Shown: in pieces, positions 51,912 through 60,637 of the stretch
Position numbering within the stretch: the first letter of the stretch is position 1
Layout: every line of letters begins with the position of its first letter
Assembly: GCF_900109935.1 (NCBI RefSeq)
Contig: NZ_FOBV01000006.1
Location: 62,001-126,000 of the forward strand
Source: Chryseobacterium taichungense
GTDB taxonomy: Bacteria > Bacteroidota > Bacteroidia > Flavobacteriales > Weeksellaceae
DNA: 64,000 bases
Direction of reading: 5' to 3'
Program-made: the position numbers and the translations under genes
Notes under the pieces: model-generated
The model's database searches: none
What the model saw: only the letters and a program-made list of their open reading frames with translations
Told to the model about the DNA's origin: nothing

Positions 51912-53186
51912 TTAATAATACCTATTTAAAAATGAAAAGAATTCGCTCATTCTCAAGTAATTGTTAGTCAGTAGATAGGCGAACATAATGCAGAAAACGG
52001 CCATTAGAAAAGATAATGTTTTTGGTGAGTTTTTATAAGAATTAATCAACCAGCCAAACATCAAAGGATATATAAAAACAAAATGCCCACCGTAGATAAA
52101 AGAGGTGTGTAATCCGAATCTCATGATGCAATGAATAACAATATCAATTATGAAGGAAATCATGAGAATCTGCGCCAGTTTATTTCTGAAATTTTTAAAA
52201 TAACTCCACAAAACCAAAGCCAGTAAAACAGCAATAAATAGGTAGGGTACCCATGATAAATAAACGTCCATCAAAAGCCCCTTGTATTCATATCCCTGCA
52301 TGTTATTTCTATCTGTGATAATGAAATTGGAAAACAAAACATTTCCTCCAAAAAAATAGGATAGAATCATATCCCATAAGGGTATGGAGTTTACATTTGA
52401 GAATTTTTCATACTGTTCATTTGTCTTGCTGAAAATATTTTCATATTTAAAATCGATTCTGTTCAGATACAACAGGATAAAACAAATGCAGGTTAAAATT
52501 ATTCTGAAAGCAGCATTTCCAAATTTTTTCCAGTTTTTAAATATATTTTTTTCAAAGGCAACAGGAATGAATACTTTGACAATATTGGTAATCGTAAAAC
52601 CGCCAATGCCAATTCCGTAAACCACCAAAGCCAACGCCGGAATTTTTTCCTCATTTCTTAGTTTTAAAGCAGAGTAATAATTGAAAAGCGTAAGTAATAA
52701 TAGAGTGTAAGTGAAGTTCTCCGGGGTAAATGACAGTAAAATCGTCGTAGAAAATGATCCTAAAAAGAGAATCAGGAAAATACAGATGAATAAAGGCAGC
52801 TGAATTATATTTTTTAAATATTTAAACACCTGTACAATGCTCAAACTGACGGCAATATTACTGAACCAAGCCAATGCAAATCTGAAATTCCCATCCATTT
52901 TTCCATCTGAAAAAAGTAAGGCGAGTTTTCGGACGTACTTGAAGAAATAATAGGAGAGGGGGTGCCTTTCGAAGCTTCCGCCGGTCATGACGATAGATTT
53001 GTTATCAAAACTAAAATAGGCATCCCACGGAATCCTACTATCAAAAATAATCTTGTAATGTATGGCTATATAAGAACCGAGATAACCGTAAACAACTAGA
53101 AAGAAAAGAAAAATAATCAGTTCAATTCCGGTTGAGGGAAAAATAATCTTTAAAAGATCTATAAATTTCTTCTTGAATGTTGACAC
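51912..53186 (-). CDS. Polytopic membrane protein of unknown function
   Basis: A 424-residue integral membrane protein with about 10 spans. The start codon is GTG. Charged and aromatic loops include RIPWDAYFSFDNKSIVM near residue 52 and SFERHPLSYYFFKYVRK near 71, a pattern like that of membrane glycosyltransferases of the GT-C type, and the overall look also fits DUF6080. No catalytic motif is certain. It may act in surface-polysaccharide or lipid-linked sugar metabolism, but this is a guess. Its neighbour upstream on this strand is selO, separated by a hairpin. Confidence 0.7.
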   Translation of the reverse strand: MSTFKKKFIDLLKIIFPSTGIELIIFLFFLVVYGYLGSYIAIHYKIIFDSRIPWDAYFSFDNKSIVMTGGSFERHPLSYYFFKYVRKLALLFSDGKMDGNFRFALAWFSNIAVSLSIVQVFKYLKNIIQLPLFICIFLILFLGSFSTTILLSFTPENFTYTLLLLTLFNYYSALKLRNEEKIPALALVVYGIGIGGFTITNIVKVFIPVAFEKNIFKNWKKFGNAAFRIILTCICFILLYLNRIDFKYENIFSKTNEQYEKFSNVNSIPLWDMILSYFFGGNVLFSNFIITDRNNMQGYEYKGLLMDVYLSWVPYLFIAVLLALVLWSYFKNFRNKLAQILMISFIIDIVIHCIMRFGLHTSFIYGGHFVFIYPLMFGWLINSYKNSPKTLSFLMAVFCIMFAYLLTNNYLRMSEFFSFLNRYY

Positions 53187-53214
53187 TTCGAATGTTTTTG
53201 CAAAAGTAAAATAA

Positions 53215-53239
53215 AAAACTCACCAAAAATGTGAGTTTT
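53215..53239 (-). terminator. Hairpin terminator between the membrane protein and selO
   Basis: AAAACTCAC pairs exactly with GTGAGTTTT around CAAAAAT, with A and T tracts. It lies directly after the selO stop on the minus strand. Confidence 0.75.
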
Positions 53240-53252
53240 AAAATTGAATTTG

Positions 53253-54794
53253 TTATGAACTGCAAGAAAGCATTGAACATCCCGAAACATCATCATAATC
53301 TGACGGCCTTTTAGCTGAGAATTCCGGGTAAATTGTATGATACGGATTTTCAAGGGCATGGGTTAATTTTTCTAGCATTTCGGTTTTTCCTTCGTTGATT
53401 TCTTCAATACATTGATACAAAAGATAATTTCTCAAGATAAATTTCGGATTTGCCTTGTGCATGATTTCTAAAGATTTTTCTCTTGGAATAATATTTTTTT
53501 CCAACCTGGACTGATAATCTTTTATAAAATCCTCCAATCTGGAAATTTTTTCATTATTCAAAAAAGTATAAGAAACATTTTCAAACTGAAGCCTTAAATC
53601 CTTCTGATCATCATATTTTTCAAGCTCATTAAAAAACAGGGTGTAATCTAACTGTAAATCCTGCATCAGACTTTGCCAGTTGGTAAAAAATTTCTCATCG
53701 CTAGTCAGCAATTGATCAAAGCCAAATTTTCTGCAAAGCATTCTGTCGTGAGATTCCCAGAAATAGCTTCCATAATCGTTCAGAATATCTTCCAGAAACT
53801 TTTCATCATTGATTAAAGGATGAAGTGCATTGGCCAACTGCCAGAGATTCCACTGTGATATCTGGGCCTGTCTTCCGAAAGCATATCTTCTTCCGGGTAA
53901 ATCAGTCGTGTTTGGAGTAAAATTCAGATCGTATTCGTCCATCATTGAATAAGGTCCATAATCAATAGTAAGGCCTAAAACCGACATGTTATCTGTATTC
54001 ATAACGCCATGAACAAATCCTACACGGTACCATTCGACCATCAGATCAGCTGTTCTTCTGCAGACATTTTCAAAAAAATCTTTATATTTCTGATTTCCTG
54101 TTGACTGAATTTCTTTAAAATAATTTTCAATAGTGAAATCTGTAAGTTCCTGTAACGTTGTGTACTCTTTTTGTGCAGACATTAGCTCAAAATGTCCGAA
54201 ACGTAAAAAGCTCTCGGCCGTTCTGATGATCACAGCTCCTTTTTCATACTGTGGATTTCCGTTGTACATGATATCCCTTACCACATCTTCTCCTGTAAAA
54301 GCTAAGCTTAAGGCTCTTGTCGTAGGAATTCCAAGATGGTGCATGGCCTCGCTCATCAGATATTCACGTAAAGAAGATCTCAGAACTGCTCTTCCGTCTG
54401 CATGTCTTGAGTAGGGAGTTGCTCCGGCTCCTTTCCATTGAATTTCATTTTTTTGTCCGGAACTGTTTGTAATTTCTCCGGCAAGAATTGCCCTGCCGTC
54501 TCCAAGTTGTCCTGCCCAATTACCAAATTGATGACCGGCATAAGCGGTTGAGTACGTTTTTATGTTTTCAGGAAGTTTATTTCCGACCAGGAAATCAAGA
54601 TCCTGTTCTTCATATTTTCCTAAGCCAATTTCTTCCGAAAGTTTTTCGTTAAAAGCAATAAGTTTAGGATGATCAAAACCGACGGGACTTATTGTTGAAA
54701 ATAAAACTTTAGGGGTATTTCTCTGCATCATATTGCCTGAAAAATCTCCCGGGAATTTTTTTATAAAGGTTTGTTGTATGTTTTCAATATTCAT
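53253..54794 (-). CDS. selO: Protein adenylyltransferase SelO (YdiU family)
   Basis: A 513-residue pseudokinase-fold enzyme that transfers AMP to Ser, Thr or Tyr of target proteins, linked to redox stress. Family blocks are QFGNWAGQLGDGRAILAGE near residue 90, EIQWKGAGATPYSRHADGRA then VLRSSLREYL near 117, RTAESFLRFGHFEL near 190, and HGVMNTDNMSVLGLTIDYGP near 265 with the metal-binding Asn/Asp. The C-terminus is CSMLSCSS, with a Cys at the third-last place, where eukaryotic SelO has selenocysteine. The length is normal. Confidence 0.95.
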   Translation of the reverse strand: MNIENIQQTFIKKFPGDFSGNMMQRNTPKVLFSTISPVGFDHPKLIAFNEKLSEEIGLGKYEEQDLDFLVGNKLPENIKTYSTAYAGHQFGNWAGQLGDGRAILAGEITNSSGQKNEIQWKGAGATPYSRHADGRAVLRSSLREYLMSEAMHHLGIPTTRALSLAFTGEDVVRDIMYNGNPQYEKGAVIIRTAESFLRFGHFELMSAQKEYTTLQELTDFTIENYFKEIQSTGNQKYKDFFENVCRRTADLMVEWYRVGFVHGVMNTDNMSVLGLTIDYGPYSMMDEYDLNFTPNTTDLPGRRYAFGRQAQISQWNLWQLANALHPLINDEKFLEDILNDYGSYFWESHDRMLCRKFGFDQLLTSDEKFFTNWQSLMQDLQLDYTLFFNELEKYDDQKDLRLQFENVSYTFLNNEKISRLEDFIKDYQSRLEKNIIPREKSLEIMHKANPKFILRNYLLYQCIEEINEGKTEMLEKLTHALENPYHTIYPEFSAKRPSDYDDVSGCSMLSCSS

Positions 54795-54821
54795 ATTTCA
54801 AAGGTATTAATTAAAAAAGAA

Positions 54822-54849
54822 AAGACCTTCCAAATTGTTGAAAGGTCTT
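54822..54849 (-). terminator. Terminator after the PBP1A gene
   Basis: AAGACCTT-c-CAA pairs with TTG-a-AAGGTCTT around ATTG, just past the PBP1A stop, with T residues on the minus strand. Confidence 0.75.
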
Positions 54850-54869
54850 GTGTATTTCTAAAAGAGAAT

Positions 54870-57248
54870 TTATTTATTGTTGAAGTCTATATCTTCGCTA
54901 GTGTTAAGGTTCTCATTTACATTTTCTTCTTTTTTGCCTGGTGTTTTAGGCCCGGAAGATTCTGCAGGTCTAGGATTTTTGATTTCGTCGAGTGTTTGCA
55001 GCCCGCCGTCATCTCCATATCCTGCTCCTAATCCTTTAAGATTCGAACAGCCGTCTTTCCATTCGGAAGGCTTTACAAATTTATCATCAGGAGAAACTCC
55101 GAGACTTTTATCTGCCCAGACTTTTTTCATGAAAATAGCCCAGATAGGAAGAGCCATTTTTGCTCCCTGACCTTCACCGGTTCCGTAAAAATGCGTTGCT
55201 CTGTCTTCCCAGCCAACCCATGCTCCGGTAGCCAGTTTCGGAACGATACCCATGAACCAACCGTCGGAATTGTTCTGTGTAGTTCCCGTTTTACCTGCAA
55301 TTTCTATATCTTTTGAAATTCCTTTTCTTCCTAATTCTCCCGAAGCTGTACCATATTGTGCCACCCCTTTCATCAGTTCGATCATTGTGTAGGCATACAT
55401 TGGGTTCATCACTTCTTTAGGCTCTACATTCACCTCTTTAATTACTCTACCGTTGGCATCTTCTATTCTCCAGATCATTTCCGGTTTGTTGTAGTTTCCG
55501 TAGTTGGCAAAAGTACTGTAAGCACCTACCATTTCGTAAATGGTAATATCAGATGAACCTAATGCCATCGGAAGGCTGGTCGAGATATCCTCAGTCACTC
55601 CAAGATCTCTTGCGGTCTGAATAACACTTTGGGTAGTGGTCATTTCAGCAAGACGCAGTGCTACAGGGTTTTGAGAGTGTGCCAAGGCGTCTTTTAATGT
55701 AAGCATTCCACCTCTTCCCGGTACGTGGTATGTTCCTTTGTTAAAACTTGCATTAGAAATTGTGGAACATGGAGTTAATCCTAATTTCATAATGGCAGTT
55801 GCATACACGAAAGGCTTAAATGTTGATCCTACCTGTCTTTTTCCCTGTTTAATGTGGTCGTACTGGAAGTGCTGCCAATCAATACCTCCTACCCAGGCTT
55901 TGATTTCTCCTGTTCCGGGAACCATTGACATTAAGCCGGCCTGAGCCACTTTCTTATGCCATCTGATAGAATCCCACGGAGACATTTCCACCTCTTCTTC
56001 TCCTGCCCATGTGAAACGAGATGTTTTGATCGGTTTTTTGAACTCCATCATGATGGAATCTTCTGAAACTCCGGCTGCTTTTAATTGCTTATAACGTCCG
56101 GTTCTTTTCATAGCCTGAACCATCAGATCATTGATCTGTTTGCTGTTAAGGTAATAGAATGGCCAGTCTTTTCTACCTCTCTGTTCAGCGTCGAATCTTT
56201 TCTGAAGATCGGTTAAATGCTCTCTGATAGACTCTTCGGCATACTTCTGCATTTTGGAATCAAGAGTAACGTAAATTTTTAATCCGTCTTTGTAAAGATT
56301 TAGCTTTTTACCATTCTCTTTTTCGTAATCTTTAAGATAAGCATCAATTTCTTTTCTAAGATAAAACTTGTAATAAGCAGAGTAGTCGTCGGTAATATTT
56401 TTAATCGGATGATAATCCAGCGTTATCGGTGTTGCTATTGCTTTGTCATAAGTTGCTTTATCAATATATCCGGTTTCAAACATTTGAGTTAAAACGACAT
56501 CTCTTCTTTTCTTTGATCTTTCCGGGTTTCTCATTGGGTTATTGGCAATCGGTGCCTCTAACATGGCAACGAAAACAGCTGCCTCAGGAAGGGTAAGTTC
56601 AGAAGTTTTTTTATTAAAATAAATTTTTGATGCCATTTCAATACCATTGGCATTGTATGTAAAATCAAACTTATTAAAATAAAGAGTAATGATCTCTTCT
56701 TTAGTATATCTCTTTTCAAGACTTACAGCTACAGACCATTCTTTCAGCTTTTGAATAGTTCTTTTGATAGGATTTTTTGATGGCTCTTTCGTAAATAAAA
56801 GCTTAGCCAACTGTTGCGTAATCGTTGATCCTCCTCCTCTGTCTCCGCGGTATCTTACAGCTCTTAAAATGGATTTTAAGTCAATACCTGAATGTTCTTT
56901 AAATCTTTCATCCTCTTTAGCCTGTAAAGCATATATCAAATAAGGAGGAAGGTCTTTATAAATAATAGGCTGGGTTTTTTCCTTTTCGAATTTACCTAGC
57001 AAAACGCCGTCTGAAGAATAAATTTCAGAAGCTACATAAATATCCGGATTTTCAAGCTCTTTTACATCTGGCATTTCTCCTAGAAAGCCCTGTGAAACAG
57101 CAAAGAAAAGTCCTGAAATTCCTAGTACGACGGCAATAAATCCGACCCAGATAAATTTTACCCATTTTTTCCAGGCGGTATTTTTCTTTTTAGGAGGAAG
57201 AGGGAATGTTTTCCCTTTATTTCCTGTCTTTGATCTGTTTTCTTCCAT
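54870..57248 (-). CDS. Class A penicillin-binding protein (PBP1A-like)
   Basis: A 792-residue bifunctional peptidoglycan synthase. A basic cytoplasmic tail leads to one span at about residues 31-52. The GT51 transglycosylase domain follows with the catalytic Glu in QAKEDERFKEHSGID and the block GGGSTITQQLAKLL near 135. The transpeptidase domain has SxxK in VGSTFKPFVYA, SQN in LAHSQNPVAL, and KTG in IAGKTGTTQNNSDGWF. The last 90 residues form a Pro/Asn/Glu-rich tail. All catalytic motifs are intact. It lies directly downstream of gldH in the same direction, separated by six bases. Confidence 0.95.
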   Translation of the reverse strand: MEENRSKTGNKGKTFPLPPKKKNTAWKKWVKFIWVGFIAVVLGISGLFFAVSQGFLGEMPDVKELENPDIYVASEIYSSDGVLLGKFEKEKTQPIIYKDLPPYLIYALQAKEDERFKEHSGIDLKSILRAVRYRGDRGGGSTITQQLAKLLFTKEPSKNPIKRTIQKLKEWSVAVSLEKRYTKEEIITLYFNKFDFTYNANGIEMASKIYFNKKTSELTLPEAAVFVAMLEAPIANNPMRNPERSKKRRDVVLTQMFETGYIDKATYDKAIATPITLDYHPIKNITDDYSAYYKFYLRKEIDAYLKDYEKENGKKLNLYKDGLKIYVTLDSKMQKYAEESIREHLTDLQKRFDAEQRGRKDWPFYYLNSKQINDLMVQAMKRTGRYKQLKAAGVSEDSIMMEFKKPIKTSRFTWAGEEEVEMSPWDSIRWHKKVAQAGLMSMVPGTGEIKAWVGGIDWQHFQYDHIKQGKRQVGSTFKPFVYATAIMKLGLTPCSTISNASFNKGTYHVPGRGGMLTLKDALAHSQNPVALRLAEMTTTQSVIQTARDLGVTEDISTSLPMALGSSDITIYEMVGAYSTFANYGNYNKPEMIWRIEDANGRVIKEVNVEPKEVMNPMYAYTMIELMKGVAQYGTASGELGRKGISKDIEIAGKTGTTQNNSDGWFMGIVPKLATGAWVGWEDRATHFYGTGEGQGAKMALPIWAIFMKKVWADKSLGVSPDDKFVKPSEWKDGCSNLKGLGAGYGDDGGLQTLDEIKNPRPAESSGPKTPGKKEENVNENLNTSEDIDFNNK

Positions 57249-57254
57249 TGATGA

Positions 57255-57719
57255 TTACGGTTTAGCCGTTTCTATTTTTACTCCAATGTCTTCAATTCCC
57301 GGAAGGCTGTCATTTCGCATAGCCTGTGTAAGGCCAATCTCATATTTTCCTTTTGCCGGAAATCTGTAGTTCAGCTTATACTGAAATAAAGTTTCCTTGG
57401 TATCACCGAAACCTGTTCCCAGCCATTCCCCATTTGGTTTTGCCAAAATATAATTCAGTGTATCTGTCTGTTTATTTTTGGTCTGCAGGTCGGTAAAATT
57501 CACAATAAACCTTATATTGCTGTAAGGATATTCATTATTGTTCCTTACAACAAATATAATATTTTTAGGATTTTGCGGGTCCGAAACTTCAAGATTAAAT
57601 TTCTGTTCACTTTTCTTATTCCACTTACTATTAACGGAATTCATAATTACTTCTCCTTCGGAAGAAGAAGTGCAGCTAAAGAAAAGGATAAGTGAGAATA
57701 ATCCTAAAATTTTACGCAT
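57255..57719 (-). CDS. gldH: Gliding-motility lipoprotein GldH
   Basis: A 154-residue lipoprotein with the lipobox FFSC, lipid Cys near residue 16. The mature region matches GldH: NPKNIIFVVRNNNEYPYSNI, then IRFIVNFTDLQTKN near 67, and WLGTGFGDTKETLFQYKLNY near 105. In Flavobacterium johnsoniae GldH is needed for gliding. Many non-gliding relatives keep the gene, so its presence alone does not prove motility. It overlaps the RicT gene by eight bases and is six bases from the PBP1A gene, so it is within an operon. Confidence 0.93.
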   Translation of the reverse strand: MRKILGLFSLILFFSCTSSSEGEVIMNSVNSKWNKKSEQKFNLEVSDPQNPKNIIFVVRNNNEYPYSNIRFIVNFTDLQTKNKQTDTLNYILAKPNGEWLGTGFGDTKETLFQYKLNYRFPAKGKYEIGLTQAMRNDSLPGIEDIGVKIETAKP

Positions 57720-59121
57720 TGTTATCTTTTTTTGGAGGAAACTTCTTTTTAAATTTTTTCTTGTTTGGGTTAGGTTTTTTATCAGCAGGATTATCTGCGG
57801 CAGCTTCTACTTTTTCCAGCTGAGGCTTCTGCGGTTGGTTTTTTTGTTGTTTCTGCTGATTATTAGGATTTGGGTTTTGCGGTCTTTCCTGCTTCTGAGG
57901 TCTGTCTGATCTTTCAGAACGTTCCTGTCTTTCAGGTCTGTTGTTTTTTCTCTGTCCCTGATTCTGGTTATTCTGATTGTTTTGATTGTTGTTTTGTCTG
58001 TTTTGATTTCTATTCTTATTATTCCCTCTTCCTTTTTTCTCAAAACGGTCGACATTATTCTCTTGAATCAAATCGATGCTAGCAAACGGTGTTTCAGGCT
58101 GTTTCAGATCCTCCAGAGGAAGTGTTTTCTCACCACGTTTGTTTTTAGCAATGAGTTTTTTAACCAATTCAATATCAAAATCATACCATGCGATAGAATT
58201 CTCAACATAAGCAAACCACATTTTCTTTTTGAAAACGTCGATTTTTATACAGAAAGCTCTTCCTTTTTCGGTATCAAGCGTCGTTGAAGAAGACGGAAAA
58301 TTGCTTAATGCATCAAGGTAGCTATCCAATTCATAATTTAGACAACATTTAAGTTTACCACACTGCCCTGCGAGTTTCTGAGGATTGATACTAAGCTGCT
58401 GATATCGTGCAACATTTGTGTTGACTGATCTGAAATCTGTAAGCCATGTCGAACAACAAAGCTCTCTTCCACAGGAACCGATTCCGCCAACTTTTGCAGC
58501 TTCCTGTCTGAAGCCGATCTGCTTCATGTCGATCTTTGTACGGAATGCACCTGCATAATCCTTAATCAACTGTCTGAAATCTACGCGGTTATCTGCAGTA
58601 TAATAAAATGTAACCTTTGAAGCGTCACCCTGATATTCCACATCGGTGATCTTCATTTCGAGACCAAGCCTGTGGGCAATCTTTCGCGCTTCTATTTTTA
58701 CATTCTCTTCTTTTTTTCGTGCTTCCTGCCATACCTCGAGATCTTTCTGGTTGGCCAGCCTGTATATTTTCTGTACAGATTCTTCAGAGAATTTCTTCTT
58801 TTTCATCTGAATCTTTACCAGTTCGCCGGTGAGACTTACCACACCTACATCGTGTCCGGGACTTGATTCTACTGTTACTACACTACCTATGTGTAATGGA
58901 ATATTGTTTACATTTTTATAAAACGATTTTCTGTCATTTTTAAATCTAACTTCAACAAAATCACATCTGTTCGGTGCGGGATTGTTGATGTTGGAAAGCC
59001 AGTCAAATACACTTAATTTATAACTATTACCACAGGTATTTACATTTTCACAGCCATTCGCGGTCTTCTTGGGTCCGCAAGAATGTGCAGAATCGCCGGA
59101 TGTTTTACATCCACAACTCAT
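57712..59121 (-). CDS. ricT: PSP1-domain protein RicT (YaaT-like)
   Basis: A 469-residue protein. A short Cys-rich start (CGCKTSGDSAHSCGPKK and an ENVNTCGN) is followed by the PSP1/YaaT core from about residue 60 to 330. The core holds the conserved Cys block GSCGRELCCSTWLTDF near 225 and CGKLKCCLNYE near 262. In Bacillus the RicT/RicA/RicF complex holds two Fe-S clusters and affects RNA processing; whether that holds here is unknown. The last 120 residues are a disordered Asn/Gln/Arg/Pro/Lys tail. It lies upstream of gldH with an eight-base overlap. Confidence 0.9.
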   Translation of the reverse strand: MSCGCKTSGDSAHSCGPKKTANGCENVNTCGNSYKLSVFDWLSNINNPAPNRCDFVEVRFKNDRKSFYKNVNNIPLHIGSVVTVESSPGHDVGVVSLTGELVKIQMKKKKFSEESVQKIYRLANQKDLEVWQEARKKEENVKIEARKIAHRLGLEMKITDVEYQGDASKVTFYYTADNRVDFRQLIKDYAGAFRTKIDMKQIGFRQEAAKVGGIGSCGRELCCSTWLTDFRSVNTNVARYQQLSINPQKLAGQCGKLKCCLNYELDSYLDALSNFPSSSTTLDTEKGRAFCIKIDVFKKKMWFAYVENSIAWYDFDIELVKKLIAKNKRGEKTLPLEDLKQPETPFASIDLIQENNVDRFEKKGRGNNKNRNQNRQNNNQNNQNNQNQGQRKNNRPERQERSERSDRPQKQERPQNPNPNNQQKQQKNQPQKPQLEKVEAAADNPADKKPNPNKKKFKKKFPPKKDNNA

Positions 59122-59368
59122 ATATTATATATTTAATTTGCAAATTTATGATTTTTATCTTTATGAGGTCTAAAATAATCAAATAATCAGAAACAGTGCT
59201 GTTTAGTTTTAAACAAAGTTTAAAGATTAATAATTTATGATGGGTTAATGTTCTTATTATGTTCTATTTAACTCACTTTTTAATGAAAATATTATTTTAA
59301 ACATAGTTTTCTTTGGCTTTATTGTTTAAAATTTTATGATTTATTAACAGGAGTAAGCAAAATAATTT

Positions 59369-59376
59369 TATATTTG
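59369..59376 (+). promoter_or_regulatory. Predicted -7 box of the FadL-like gene
   Basis: TATATTTG matches the TAnnTTTG consensus, 18 bases before the start codon. The upstream 20-base zone is AT-rich without a clear TTG. Confidence 0.45.
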
Positions 59377-59394
59377 GGTATATAATAAAAGTCT

Positions 59395-60627
59395 ATGAAA
59401 AAAATATTAGTATCAACTGCATTATTGGCAGGTGTTTTATCATACGCAGGAGGCTTCAGGGTTTCTCTGCAAGGGGTAAAGCAATTGGCAATGGCACACA
59501 CCAGTGCTCATGCTGAAGATGCGAGTGTGGCATTCTTTAACCCTGCAGGTATGTCATTCATTCCCTCGAAACTAAGTATTGTAGCCGGTGGATTCGGGGC
59601 AAGCAATAAAGTGACTTTCCAAAATCTGAATACACTGCAGAGTACCGAAACCGACAACCCGTTGGGAACACCCATTTATGCTGCAATAACGTACAAGCCG
59701 CTTGAAAAATTATCAGTAGGTTTCAGTTTTTCCACACCTTTCGGAAGTACCATTGAATGGCCCAATGATTGGGAAGGAAAAGAAATGGTTCAGAAGCTTG
59801 AACTGAAAAGTTACTATTTCCAGCCTATGGTTTCCTATAAATTTAATGACTGGTTAGCATTCGGGGCCAGCTATATTTATGCAAGAGGGACAGTAAACTG
59901 GGATAAAGCGATCACTCAATTCGGAGGACAGCTTAATCTTGACAGCAAAGCGAGCGGTCACGGTTACGGATTCGGTTTTTATTTCAGACCTGACCCAAAA
60001 TTGGATGTGAGTATTGCTTACCGCTCTCCTGTTGATATGAAAGCGAAAGATGGTACAGCTACCTTTAAATTTCCTTCACAGTCAGTATATTCATTGTTAG
60101 GTTTAGGTGCATCAGGTACAGATAATTTTACAGCAACTTTACCTTTGGTGGAAGAATATACGATAGGTTTAACATATAAAGTTACACCGAAATGGTTGCT
60201 TTCTGCGGATTTCAACTATCATGGATGGTCCAGATATTCAAAACTGACTTTGGATTTTGCAAACGCACCTGTAGGAAATCAGGCAGATCCTACCGTTTCT
60301 GTTTCTCCTAAAAACTTCAGAAATTCAAAAACAGTGAGATTGGGAACTCAGTACGCGTTCACAAATATGATCTACGGACGCCTTGGAGCTTACTACGATG
60401 AATCACCTTACTCTGATGAAAACTTTATTCCTGAAACGCCTTCCTTCAACACTTTTGTTGTGACAGGTGGGGTAGGATTTAAATTAAAGCAGTTCGGAGT
60501 TGATGTGGCCGGAGGATATGCAATGCCACAAGCAAGAGATGTAAATAATAAAACCCTTGGTTTCTATGGACAGGCTAAAGCTACTGCATTCTATTTAGGT
60601 TTAGGTTTATCTTACAATCCTTTTTAA
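59395..60627 (+). CDS. OmpP1/FadL-family outer-membrane transport protein
   Basis: A 410-residue outer-membrane barrel with a signal peptide (ending SYAG). It opens with the family pattern GGFRVSLQGVKQLAMAHTSA then HAEDASVAFFNPAGMSF, in which the NPAG segment is the hallmark of the FadL hatch. About 14 amphipathic strands follow, and the C-terminus ends in an aromatic, FYLGLGLSYNPF. FadL proteins let long-chain fatty acids and other hydrophobic molecules cross the outer membrane. It is followed 11 bases later by a GDSL lipoprotein gene, probably in the same transcript. Confidence 0.94.
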   Translation: MKKILVSTALLAGVLSYAGGFRVSLQGVKQLAMAHTSAHAEDASVAFFNPAGMSFIPSKLSIVAGGFGASNKVTFQNLNTLQSTETDNPLGTPIYAAITYKPLEKLSVGFSFSTPFGSTIEWPNDWEGKEMVQKLELKSYYFQPMVSYKFNDWLAFGASYIYARGTVNWDKAITQFGGQLNLDSKASGHGYGFGFYFRPDPKLDVSIAYRSPVDMKAKDGTATFKFPSQSVYSLLGLGASGTDNFTATLPLVEEYTIGLTYKVTPKWLLSADFNYHGWSRYSKLTLDFANAPVGNQADPTVSVSPKNFRNSKTVRLGTQYAFTNMIYGRLGAYYDESPYSDENFIPETPSFNTFVVTGGVGFKLKQFGVDVAGGYAMPQARDVNNKTLGFYGQAKATAFYLGLGLSYNPF

Positions 60628-60637
60628 TTGAAAAACT

